A stretch of 64,000 nucleotides of DNA from Flavipsychrobacter stenotrophus (GTDB taxonomy: Bacteria; Bacteroidota; Bacteroidia; Chitinophagales; Chitinophagaceae). Below the pieces are notes generated by a model. It was given only the letters and a program-made list of their open reading frames with translations, did no database searches and had not been told where the DNA came from. Of the stretch, positions 32,549 to 41,074 are shown piece by piece (the first letter of the stretch is position 1; every line of letters starts with the position of its first letter). A program made the translations under genes and the position numbers. Where the stretch lies: assembly GCF_002954265.1 (NCBI RefSeq), contig NZ_PPSL01000001.1, positions 992,001-1,056,000 of the forward strand, written 5' to 3'.

Positions 32549-33775
32549 ATGAAAAAAGCACTCCTGTTTCTCATTACAATACTCACATTCACCATCTGCC
32601 ACGCCCAAACCGACAGTGCTGAAAAGCACAACGAAGTGGGGTTGAAGAAGGACGACATGGCCGATTTTGCAGGTGCTTTGATAGAGTTCAATAAGGCTAT
32701 TGCCCTTAACCCCAATAAAGGCGAATACTATTTCAACCGCGGACTGGTGCAAACAGCACTTAATGATGGCAAGGCTGCTGTTGCAGATCTTACCAAAGCA
32801 ATAGAGCTTGAACCCCAAAATGCCCGGTATTATAATTACAGGGGCATTGCCAAAAGCGACGTACTGCATGAATATGCAAATGCCTGTGCCGATTACACCG
32901 CCGCTATAAAACTAGACCCTACCGTGGCCAACTACTTCTATAACAGGGCTGGTGAAGAAGACAACCTGCAAGACTATACAGGGGCTATTGAAGATTATAC
33001 AAAAGCTATAAAACTAAATGGTAAAGATGGCGACTACTATTATGGCAGAGGTATGATGAAGAGAATGTTGGACGATCATAAGAAGGCATTGATCGATCTG
33101 GACAAAGCTATAAAGCTGGATGCAACACAGGCAAGATTCTATAACGAGCGTGCTATAATTAAGGAAAACCTGCAGGTTTATAATGGCGCAATTATAGACT
33201 ATGACAAAGCCGTAGTACTTGATGCACAGAATGCTGAGTACTATTATAACCGTGGCTTGCTTAAGCGCGACCTCGAAGACTACAGCGGGGCACTGATCGA
33301 CTATAATATGGCCATTTTACTGGACACAACAAATCTCAATTATTATCTGGAGCGTGGTTATGCAAAGTACGGTATTAGTGACATTCCCGGAGCTCTGGCT
33401 GATTGTGACAAGGCTATTCGTATGGCACCCGACAGCTCAGATAGTTATTACAAACGCGCCTGCATCAAATACTGGAGCGAGGATATAGCAGGTGCTTTGA
33501 AAGACTTCACCATTGCCAAAGAACTGGCCCCTAAGGATGTTGATGCAGTATACGAATGCGGTAAAATGAAATTTTACTTAAAGCAGTATGATGCGGCAAT
33601 TACTGATATGGACAATGTCATAGATAGAGACGCCAAATATGCCAATGCCTACTATTTCAAAGGTGCAGCCAAAATAGAACTGGGGCAGACCACTGCCGGC
33701 TGCGAGCTGTTAGCAAAAGCTCAGGCACTGGGCTGCGAGGAAGCCGTAGACCAGATAAAGAACAGGTGTAAGTAA
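32549..33775 (+). CDS. Exported TPR-repeat protein
   Basis: 408 residues from ATG 32549; the frame upstream is noise. A signal peptide (LLFLITILTFTICHAQ) is followed by about ten TPR repeats of 34 residues in the pattern YYFNRG...AI.DY.KAI.LD, for example DYYYGRGMMKRMLDDHKKALIDLDKAIKL-like units. Probably a periplasmic or surface scaffold. The gene lies 140 bp past the insertion sequence, so its promoter may have been displaced. Confidence 0.85.
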   Translation: MKKALLFLITILTFTICHAQTDSAEKHNEVGLKKDDMADFAGALIEFNKAIALNPNKGEYYFNRGLVQTALNDGKAAVADLTKAIELEPQNARYYNYRGIAKSDVLHEYANACADYTAAIKLDPTVANYFYNRAGEEDNLQDYTGAIEDYTKAIKLNGKDGDYYYGRGMMKRMLDDHKKALIDLDKAIKLDATQARFYNERAIIKENLQVYNGAIIDYDKAVVLDAQNAEYYYNRGLLKRDLEDYSGALIDYNMAILLDTTNLNYYLERGYAKYGISDIPGALADCDKAIRMAPDSSDSYYKRACIKYWSEDIAGALKDFTIAKELAPKDVDAVYECGKMKFYLKQYDAAITDMDNVIDRDAKYANAYYFKGAAKIELGQTTAGCELLAKAQALGCEEAVDQIKNRCK

Positions 33776-33818
33776 CAGTTAACACCCTATAATTTACCTG
33801 CCAACCGGTCAGCGTTTT

Positions 33819-34283
33819 CTATTCCAACACTATTTTACTTCGCCCTTCAATATCAGTGCGACTGTCGAAGATAAAGTCTATGAAGCGAGCCGCACCCGCG
33901 GTGGTATTCACTTTTACCGATATACGCCCATATTCCAACCCTTTTGAGTCTGTAACTTTTGCAGTAACGGTTTGGTTGATTGGATTAGTAGTAATAATAT
34001 ATACAGACAGTTTATTCTTGTTCTGACCTCCGGTGTCGGCATCAATAACAAACTTACCCAACGATACTCCTTTCTGCTGCAGTGCAGGCGAAAGATCTAC
34101 TGTGCAGCCATAGGCCTTGTCTACCCCATCTTTTACACCACTCACAAACTCGCTCGATCGCTTCCCTACCTGCTCACCTATTCCGGTTGCTGTATTAGAA
34201 GTAACCTCCTCGGCCTTGTGAACAATGCTGTGGCACGAGGCAAAGACGATGGATGCCGTAAGTAAATGAATGGAGTAACGCAT
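33819..34283 (-). CDS. Predicted lipoprotein, function unknown
   Basis: 154 residues. The N-terminus ends in ASIVFASCHS, so Cys17 would be lipidated. A helical, glycine-containing segment (TATGIGEQVGKRSSEFVSGVKDG) comes before a beta-rich C-terminal half (residues 85-154). No family recognised. It is convergent with the TPR gene and separated from the next minus gene by a terminator. Confidence 0.7.
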   Translation of the reverse strand: MRYSIHLLTASIVFASCHSIVHKAEEVTSNTATGIGEQVGKRSSEFVSGVKDGVDKAYGCTVDLSPALQQKGVSLGKFVIDADTGGQNKNKLSVYIITTNPINQTVTAKVTDSKGLEYGRISVKVNTTAGAARFIDFIFDSRTDIEGRSKIVLE

Positions 34284-34318
34284 GATCTATAAACTTAGCT
34301 ATATGACAATATTAAACA

Positions 34319-34350
34319 AAAAAACGGGATGTCAAAAAACATCCCATTTA
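34319..34350 (-). terminator. Terminator after the acyl-CoA dehydrogenase-like gene
   Basis: GGGATGT and ACATCCC arms (34326-34345) with a 6-base loop are followed on the minus strand by GTTTTTTTG. It lies 26 bp beyond the stop at 34376. Confidence 0.85.
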
Positions 34351-34375
34351 TCCAATACCATTTTATTTTGTAACA

Positions 34376-35482
34376 TTAATTACCATCACCCGCCAGCATA
34401 GCGTGTTGCCCTGCTGTATGTATATCGCGCCACACACGGTTTATTTCACTGTCTTTATCAGCAGCCTTTAATCCGCAATAAGGGAATAATGTGTTTACAC
34501 AATCTCTTACTACATGAACCGCAGTAAACGATGCCGCACTTATTTTATACAACAATGACGGGCTTATCTCTTTATTGGCCAAACATACCTGCCAACTCAT
34601 ATCTACCGCATAAAACAACTTCTGCCTGGCTACATTCAGCTTTTGCAGCAGCATATTGTATTTATCGTTCAGTGCCTCCCTGTTCACAGTACCATTGCTG
34701 CCTGTATCACTTTTCTCCTCAAGTATTTTGCCACAAAGCTCCATAAAATGTACTCCCATACCTGTCATATTTACACAAAGAGTAGCTTCTGCCAACTGGT
34801 AAAAAGGGAAATAATATAATGGGCTCTTTACTGTAGGTAGTTCGTTAATATCAAAAGCCCGGTCGCTATTTATCTTCAGATTTTTTACTTCATACGCATG
34901 GCTACCTGTAGCACGCATTCCAAAACTATTCCACTCTTCAGTAACAGTAACCTCATTTTTAAGCATGACAATAGCAATTACCTTATCATTACCTTTCTCG
35001 TCTTTAACAGGCTTTCCATTCTGGGTTATAATACAGTTAGCCGTAAAAGAAGATGCTTCAGGCGTACCGCTGGCATATGGCCATTTGCCATTTATCAGGT
35101 ATCCGGTTGCTGTTAGCTCGGCAGTTCCTTTCAGCGCACCACTTCCGGCGAGGCAAACATGGTCTCCCGAAAGTAAATTGGCGGCCAATGATGACTCCAT
35201 AAACCCACCAAACCACCCTGCACCTGCACATAAAGTAACTACCCAACCAAGGCTACCATCGGCATATGCCAATGCCTCTTCAATAGCAATAACTTCAGGC
35301 AGACTTAATTGTTTACCTCCATACATAGAGGGGATCAGCATCTTAAACCAGCCCTGTTCATATATAAGGTTTAATTGTTTTTTAGTAAGCCTAGTATGCT
35401 TTTCGGCTCCCACAGCTTCGGTTCTTATGGTGTCGGTCCAGTCTTTAGACAATAAACTGGCCGGATGAGACAAATCAATCAT
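34376..35482 (-). CDS. Acyl-CoA dehydrogenase-like flavoprotein
   Basis: 368 residues with the fold order of acyl-CoA dehydrogenases: an N-terminal helical part (LYEQGWFKMLIPSMYGG), a middle beta domain (GYLINGKWPYASGTPEASSF, FGMRATGSHAYEVKNL) and a C-terminal four-helix part. The GxWPYASG and RATGSH patterns fit the branch related to HpaB-type flavin-dependent monooxygenases. The usual catalytic Glu cannot be assigned. Substrate is unknown. Transcribed alone, with its own terminator. Confidence 0.75.
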   Translation of the reverse strand: MIDLSHPASLLSKDWTDTIRTEAVGAEKHTRLTKKQLNLIYEQGWFKMLIPSMYGGKQLSLPEVIAIEEALAYADGSLGWVVTLCAGAGWFGGFMESSLAANLLSGDHVCLAGSGALKGTAELTATGYLINGKWPYASGTPEASSFTANCIITQNGKPVKDEKGNDKVIAIVMLKNEVTVTEEWNSFGMRATGSHAYEVKNLKINSDRAFDINELPTVKSPLYYFPFYQLAEATLCVNMTGMGVHFMELCGKILEEKSDTGSNGTVNREALNDKYNMLLQKLNVARQKLFYAVDMSWQVCLANKEISPSLLYKISAASFTAVHVVRDCVNTLFPYCGLKAADKDSEINRVWRDIHTAGQHAMLAGDGN

Positions 35483-35812
35483 AATGTAAAGGTATAGCTA
35501 TTATAACAAACAAACAACAAATACAGATGTTAATAATTTATCAAAAACGCAGGCGGGAATGAGTTTTTCATTTATAAATAATAACAATATACAATAAAGG
35601 AGATAGATGGTTGATTGTCAATTACTAAAGCAAAAAAAATAGCCCCAACTTACGAAGGGGCTAGATTTGTGTTGCAGTAAAGGAATTTGACTTCCCACTA
35701 CAACCTCGAGGTTTGGCACCGCAACAAAGATAATGAAAGAATGCCGTACCTCCACGATCAACACAATAATACATAGTGAAATTGCCTAACTTTATAGTCT
35801 ATATAACAATAC
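35483..35812. other. 330-bp gap holding a probable small RNA
   Basis: AT-rich; its only clear feature is the structured, terminator-ended element on the minus strand at 35633-35732. The plus-strand gene at 35813 needs its promoter in the right part. Confidence 0.55.
35633..35728 (-). ncRNA. Candidate structured small RNA with promoter and terminator
   Basis: A perfect -7 element TATCTTTG lies at 35732-35725. Downstream, the arms GTTGC/GCAAC could close a three-way junction containing AACC-TCGA-GGTT and GGAA-GTCAAA-TTCC. A terminator (AGCCCC/GGGGCT, 35641-35662, then an eight-base T-rich run) ends it. One conflict: the outer stem starts on the last base of the -7 element, so part of it may not be transcribed. 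Transcript about 90 nt. No protein gene upstream accounts for the terminator. Confidence 0.55.
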
Positions 35813-38098
35813 ATGAAGTACATACTATCTATCTGCACCCTATTGATAAGCTACTATTCTATAGCACAAACAAGGATGTACTACCCCGACAACAGTGTTA
35901 AAGTATTTTCAGGCACCAGAGAGTTGACGCTCGCTTGGTGCGGTGGCTTAAATAACCCACAGTTTACCATGGGAGATCTGAATAACGATGGTAAGCAAGA
36001 CCTTGTAGTATACGAACCGGGTAAGGGGGTTAAAACATTTACGAATTCAGGAGTTGCGGGTAGTCCCATATATACCTATGCACCAGAGTATGCTTTAAAA
36101 TTCCCGCCTGTATATAATTACCTGGTGCTTGCAGACTACAATTGCGACAATATACCCGATCTGTTTCACGAAGGAGGCACAGGATTCTCGGTTTACAGAG
36201 GGTATTACAATTCGGCAAACATGTTGTGTTTTGCCTTCTATAAAGACATATACTATACCAATGTGGCCAGCAGTGGCGCAGTCAACGCATTCAACAATCC
36301 GCAGGATATACCGGCAATACTGGACGTAGATAATGACGGCGATCTCGACTTTATATCTTACGACATAAACGGCGGGTATATGAATCTATATAAGAATATG
36401 CGTGTTGAAGAGGGCCTGCCCTGCGATACAATAAAGGCTGCTCTGAAAGACAAATGCTGGGGAAAGGTGTATCAAGGCTTTTACAGAGGGCACTATCTGG
36501 GTATGTCTTGCAACAATTCAGGCCTAAAACAACCGGTAGATACTGCTGGAAAACAAACACACTCTGGCAATACCCCATGCTTGTTCGACTGGGATATGGA
36601 TGGCGATTACGATTATCTGGACGGCAGTGTGTCATTTAACGAGATGACCTTCCTCAAAAACGGCAAACTTGAAACCGGCTATCCCGTAGACACTATGATC
36701 TCTCAGGATACTATGTGGCAGACGGGCGGCAAAAGGATATCTCTATCCACATGGCCCGCAGCTTTTAACGTAGACATAGACCAGGACGGCAAAAAAGACC
36801 TGCTGATAGCACCAAATGGCGGCAATACATCAGAAAACTACAAGTGCGTATGGTTTTATAAAAACATGTCGACAGCGGGTGTCCCTGACTGGCAATTTAA
36901 ATCAGACACATTCCTGATAGACAAGATGATCGAAGCTGGCACTGCCGCCTACCCTATGCTGTTTGATTACAACAAAGACGGCAAGCCCGATCTTTTCGTG
37001 GGGTCTGAAGGGTACATGCAATCGACAGGGTTGATGAGGAGCAGGATATCCTACTACCGCAATACGAGTATTGCGGGTAGTCCTTCATTTACTCTGGAGT
37101 CACTTGATTTCCTCAAGATCGATACATTTAACTTTCAGGGTGCTGCACCTGCATTCGGAGATATAGATAACGATGGTAAAGCAGATATGATACTTGGCCA
37201 TACAAACGGCACGCTAACCTATTATAAGAATATGGCTGCCACAGACACTATACAACCCAACTGGCAACCAATGGTCACAACACTTACCGATGATACCGGC
37301 GGTGTTATAAATGTGGGCGGTCGTGCTACTCCCTTTATTTACGATATTGACAAAGACGGCAAAAAAGACCTGGTGATAGGCAACCTATATGGTACAGTTC
37401 AGTATTATCAGAACATAACTACCACACCTGGCACAATAAAACTCAAGCTAATCAATACAAAGCTTGGGCACATAAAGGCTGACCCCAACCAACTGTTCGG
37501 ATGCTTCAGCACACCGTTCATTGGCCGCATAGACAGTAGTGGAAGAGATTATCTGCTACTGGGTAGCAACTCAGGTAATATCTATAGATTCGACAGTATA
37601 GCGAGCGGAGATACCACCCTCACCTACCCCTTACTAGAGTCGCAATACTCATTTATCGATTCAACTTATCTTCTGTATAACCACCCCAGCAGCCCATTGG
37701 GAGTATATGGCAACCTACGTAGCTCGGTAACCGCAGGTGATGTAGATGGCGATGGCGACTATGAAATGATCACCGGTACAATATATGGCGGACTGAACTT
37801 TTACAAGCGGAAAGTACAAGACCATACTGAGGTAGTAAACGTGCCCGAAAATGGTATTATACATGTATTCCCTAATCCTGTTTCAGGATATGTAAACATC
37901 AACTGGAGCGGCATTATGCAGCCTAGTGTACAGGTGTCGGTTATCAATATGGCAGGCCAGATAGTGTATACTGATAACCTACCCACCAATGCGCAACATG
38001 CCTCTGTAAATGTAGCTGCATTCCCTGCCGGCATTTATGTTTGTGTAGTGAATAGCGGCGCCAGGAGTTATTATAGTAAGATGACGGTAATTCATTAA
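35813..38098 (+). CDS. Secreted FG-GAP/VCBS repeat protein with T9SS sorting domain
   Basis: 761 residues. A signal peptide (ILSICTLLISYYSIAQ) precedes about eight calcium-binding loops of the type DxDxDGxxD (DLNNDGKQDLVVY, DVDNDGDLDFISY, DIDQDGKKDLLIA, DYNKDGKPDLFVG, DIDNDGKADMILG), the mark of FG-GAP/VCBS beta-propellers. Residues about 690-761 are a type A sorting domain (VFPNPVSGYVNINW ... AGIYVCVVNSG), which sends the protein through the type IX system to the cell surface. Likely adhesion or matrix function; substrate unknown. Confidence 0.9.
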   Translation: MKYILSICTLLISYYSIAQTRMYYPDNSVKVFSGTRELTLAWCGGLNNPQFTMGDLNNDGKQDLVVYEPGKGVKTFTNSGVAGSPIYTYAPEYALKFPPVYNYLVLADYNCDNIPDLFHEGGTGFSVYRGYYNSANMLCFAFYKDIYYTNVASSGAVNAFNNPQDIPAILDVDNDGDLDFISYDINGGYMNLYKNMRVEEGLPCDTIKAALKDKCWGKVYQGFYRGHYLGMSCNNSGLKQPVDTAGKQTHSGNTPCLFDWDMDGDYDYLDGSVSFNEMTFLKNGKLETGYPVDTMISQDTMWQTGGKRISLSTWPAAFNVDIDQDGKKDLLIAPNGGNTSENYKCVWFYKNMSTAGVPDWQFKSDTFLIDKMIEAGTAAYPMLFDYNKDGKPDLFVGSEGYMQSTGLMRSRISYYRNTSIAGSPSFTLESLDFLKIDTFNFQGAAPAFGDIDNDGKADMILGHTNGTLTYYKNMAATDTIQPNWQPMVTTLTDDTGGVINVGGRATPFIYDIDKDGKKDLVIGNLYGTVQYYQNITTTPGTIKLKLINTKLGHIKADPNQLFGCFSTPFIGRIDSSGRDYLLLGSNSGNIYRFDSIASGDTTLTYPLLESQYSFIDSTYLLYNHPSSPLGVYGNLRSSVTAGDVDGDGDYEMITGTIYGGLNFYKRKVQDHTEVVNVPENGIIHVFPNPVSGYVNINWSGIMQPSVQVSVINMAGQIVYTDNLPTNAQHASVNVAAFPAGIYVCVVNSGARSYYSKMTVIH

Positions 38099-38120
38099 TT
38101 TGACAATTCGGTAATGAATT
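38091..38120. repeat. Inverted repeat after the T9SS protein gene
   Basis: ATTCATTA and TAATGAAT enclose TTTGACAATTCGG. It may act as a weak terminator. The TTTGACAATTCGG word also occurs in the repeats at 56532-56688. Confidence 0.5.
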
Positions 38121-38250
38121 AATATCGAAACTCTAAAGCCAAAAACAATAGAATTTGTGGAGAACATTAGTTGACAAACTAAACATTCAGTCAACAATTA
38201 GACCTCGCTATACAACATATTTTATCATTATCGAATTGCCAAATTAGTAA

Positions 38251-39081
38251 CTATCCTTTTACATGATATTTTTCAGGGTCGTGGCCGAAGATGGCACCCT
38301 TTACGCGCATGAACAGTGCTTTCCATAAGCCACCATCTTCCTGTATATGGCGGTCCACCGTCCATACCAAAGCTTTCATGGTGGGCACATAATGCAACTT
38401 ACCAAAGCCTTTATTGCGTAATTTCAACGCAAGCCAACCATCTTCACCTGTTCCGGGCGGATGGTCATAAGCATCAACCTGCAGACATTGTTCTTTTTTG
38501 AAGGCAGAGCTGCAACCGTAAACATTCACCGCCTCTTCTTTAAAATTGCGGTGAACAAAGCGCATGCAATCAGCCATATTTTCATATAGGAAGAAACTAA
38601 AACGAGAGGTACTTTCACCCGGAATAAAAGCGAAGCGACTATACGATAACGCCACGTTAGAATCATTTTCTAGCGGTGTAATCATCTCATTGATCCAGCC
38701 GACAGGATATATTGAATCCGCATCGGCATTGATGATGTACTTACCCTGCGCAGCCATAAGTCCCGTGGTACGGGCATTGGTAACACCCTTCTTTGTTTCG
38801 AGAATACAAGTAACACCCGTAGCTGAGGCCACCTGCTGAGTGCTATCGGTAGAATTGTTGTTGACAACTATTATCTCTACCGAGTAATCAGTTATGTTCT
38901 GACTGATGGAGAGAATAGAGTTCAAGACATTCAGTTCCTCATTGTATGCCGGTATTACTACAGACACAAGCGGCTTGCCCTTCAACAGAGATCTGTATGC
39001 AGCTGTAGCCAATGTCGACTTCTCGGCATTAGTGTATTGCAGAATGCGGGCAACATATGTCGGTAATGAAGCAGGCCTCAT
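38251..39081 (-). CDS. Glycosyltransferase family 2
   Basis: 276 residues. The GT-A fold is clear: VVIPAYNEELNVLNS (nucleotide-binding start), VVNNNSTDST, the metal-binding DADS (about residue 118) and GTGEDGWLALKLRNKG (the ED acceptor site). It transfers a sugar from a nucleotide donor, probably to a polysaccharide or lipid. It lies 120 bp downstream of the sugar transferase gene on the same strand. Confidence 0.9.
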   Translation of the reverse strand: MRPASLPTYVARILQYTNAEKSTLATAAYRSLLKGKPLVSVVIPAYNEELNVLNSILSISQNITDYSVEIIVVNNNSTDSTQQVASATGVTCILETKKGVTNARTTGLMAAQGKYIINADADSIYPVGWINEMITPLENDSNVALSYSRFAFIPGESTSRFSFFLYENMADCMRFVHRNFKEEAVNVYGCSSAFKKEQCLQVDAYDHPPGTGEDGWLALKLRNKGFGKLHYVPTMKALVWTVDRHIQEDGGLWKALFMRVKGAIFGHDPEKYHVKG

Positions 39082-39196
39082 GTTAAGTAAAAAGTAAAAA
39101 GTAAGAACTTAAAAGTATTCGCTTAAGTAAGATAAAAGGATAATAACAAGGGAGCTAACAAAACCCGTTTGTATTACACAAAAAGAAAAGCTAATA

Positions 39197-40402
39197 CTAT
39201 ACGTTTTCTTTCTGGAACAAGGCGGGGATAGTCTTCAGTATAAGTTTGATGTCGTTGGTAAAGCTATGCGTTTCGGCATAGGAATTATCCAGCATCATAC
39301 GTTCTTCAGATGACATTTCACCCTTGCCACGCTTCTCTACCTGCCAAAGACCTGTAATACCGGCCGGTGCCATAAAGCGCATAGCGTATTTGTCAGTAGT
39401 CAGTTTTTCTGCTTCATACAGTGGCAGTGGTCTGTTACCTACAATGCTCATGTCTCCAATAAATACATTCCACAACTGCGGCAATTCGTCTATACTTGTG
39501 TTACGCAATACCTTACCAACCTTGGTTACACGCGGATCGTTCTTCAGCTTAATGAATGCATTTTCACTCATAGCCTTCCTGGTCTTTATGTAGTTCTTCT
39601 CGCACCACGATACGTCATCGGCATACAACAAACGCTGGCAACTGGTGCCATTTTTTACACAATGATCGCAAAGCATATTCACATCTATCTCGGCCTTGGT
39701 CTCCCCTTCTGTGCCGGAGTATTGGTTGAGGTGTTTCAACTCCTTCAATCTCTTGTCTGCATTTACATACATAGACCTGATCTTGTAGAACTTGAACACC
39801 TTATAACCGGTACCAACCCTCAAAGAATAATAGAAGATAGGCCCTTTAGACTCCAGCTTCATGATAATGATAAGAATAAGCAGAAAAGGAGAAAGGCAAA
39901 GTAAAACTGTGCCTGAAAAAACAATATCAAATATGCGCTTTATCAGCGGCGTTTTATACTCACCTACCTTTTCTATTGTACTTCTTTCCCGTATTTTCCT
40001 CCAGTTCTGAATAAGGAAATTAGCTCTGATCTGCAGCCTGTTAGGTCGTAGTGGTAAGCGAAAGACATCAGCCACACCGGTTTTAAGGCATACTCTATTA
40101 GTATTATCAGTTACCTTATTGGCTAAGAGAAAAAAAGGAATATCGGGGAAATTAGCGATCTTTTGCAACGTTTCGAGCAGATATACACCGGACGGTGCAA
40201 TAACTTCGCTCTGAGATATTATGGCTATAAGATTTAGGTGCTCCCGCTCCCATCTCTGGCTGAGTTCAATACCATTCTTCAGCACAAGCAATTTGGCCCC
40301 TCCGAAGTCGCATTTAGCGATCAATTCGTAGTTGGCTTCATCAACATTAAGTAACGCTATAATACCGTTTTCATTCACTGGCATATTGTTATTCACAGTC
40401 AC
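39197..40402 (-). CDS. Polyprenyl-phosphate sugar transferase with pseudo-receiver domain
   Basis: 401 residues, GTG start 40402 (ATG six codons later possible). Residues about 1-130 look like a response-regulator receiver that lost its phosphorylation Asp (IAIISQSEVIAPSG in place of the usual D-containing strand) and its Lys (LPLRP). A membrane helix (about 155-178) leads into the bacterial sugar transferase domain: KIRSM, LRNTSIDELPQLWNV, GNRPLPLYEAE, AGITGLWQVEKRG. This enzyme starts exopolysaccharide repeat synthesis on undecaprenyl phosphate. A Cys-rich insertion (MLCDHCVKNGTSCQ, WCEK) splits the catalytic domain. It follows a receiver gene by 2 bp. Confidence 0.88.
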   Translation of the reverse strand: MTVNNNMPVNENGIIALLNVDEANYELIAKCDFGGAKLLVLKNGIELSQRWEREHLNLIAIISQSEVIAPSGVYLLETLQKIANFPDIPFFLLANKVTDNTNRVCLKTGVADVFRLPLRPNRLQIRANFLIQNWRKIRERSTIEKVGEYKTPLIKRIFDIVFSGTVLLCLSPFLLILIIIMKLESKGPIFYYSLRVGTGYKVFKFYKIRSMYVNADKRLKELKHLNQYSGTEGETKAEIDVNMLCDHCVKNGTSCQRLLYADDVSWCEKNYIKTRKAMSENAFIKLKNDPRVTKVGKVLRNTSIDELPQLWNVFIGDMSIVGNRPLPLYEAEKLTTDKYAMRFMAPAGITGLWQVEKRGKGEMSSEERMMLDNSYAETHSFTNDIKLILKTIPALFQKENV

Positions 40403-40404
40403 TT

Positions 40405-40812
40405 TTAGTTTAACAATATTTTCCCTGTTCTTCTCAAGATCGCGTTGATACGCGCTTCCAGCTCACGAGGATTGAATGGCTTAACCACATAGTCATCAGC
40501 GCCTGAATCAAGACATTTTATCCTGCTTTCGGTGCTCTCCTCACCAGATAACACCAGCACCGGAATAGCACTGAAATAACCACTGGCTTTCAACTGTTCT
40601 ATCAGCTCCAACCCGCCCATTTCTGGTGTATTAAGATCTGCAATTATAATGTCTGGTAAATTACCTTCCTGCAAAAAGGAAAGTGCATCAATGCCGTTGG
40701 TATATGCAGAAACGCTGAATCTCTTTTCTAAAGACCTTCTCACGATCAACTGTATCGTGGGGTCATCCTCAACTACCAAAACCTTAGGCAAAACCGGGTC
40801 GACAGCATTCAT
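40405..40812 (-). CDS. Stand-alone response regulator receiver
   Basis: 135 residues, a single receiver domain without output domain. The acidic pair VVEDD, phosphorylation Asp in IIIADLNTPEMGG, Ser/Thr switch in VLVLSGEES and Lys in VVKPFNP are all present, so it can be phosphorylated. It precedes the pseudo-receiver sugar transferase by 2 bp. Probably it controls that enzyme by pairing with its degenerate receiver; this is inference from gene order. Confidence 0.92.
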   Translation of the reverse strand: MNAVDPVLPKVLVVEDDPTIQLIVRRSLEKRFSVSAYTNGIDALSFLQEGNLPDIIIADLNTPEMGGLELIEQLKASGYFSAIPVLVLSGEESTESRIKCLDSGADDYVVKPFNPRELEARINAILRRTGKILLN

Positions 40813-41074
40813 TATCTGGAATTATATTTTGGGGAATAAACTGAAATATTACACAATGTACACCATTGTCATTTAATTTAACAATGCAATAGACTAATAA
40901 CTAAAAAATAATTTTTAGCCCTGCAAATGCTAATGTTCAAACAGCAATACATGAATTAATTTTAAATAGAAATTAATTGAATTTTCACTAAAAAAATAAT
41001 ACATAATAGTGACAGTTAATACAGTAAACGGCACTAACTTGCCGATGTTTCACCTAAATCACCTATAGAAAACA
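40813..41074. other. Divergent promoter region, AT-rich
   Basis: 262 bp between the receiver operon (minus) and the ATP-grasp gene (plus). It is very AT-rich and contains TAACTTGC near 41035. No other feature seen. Confidence 0.45.
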
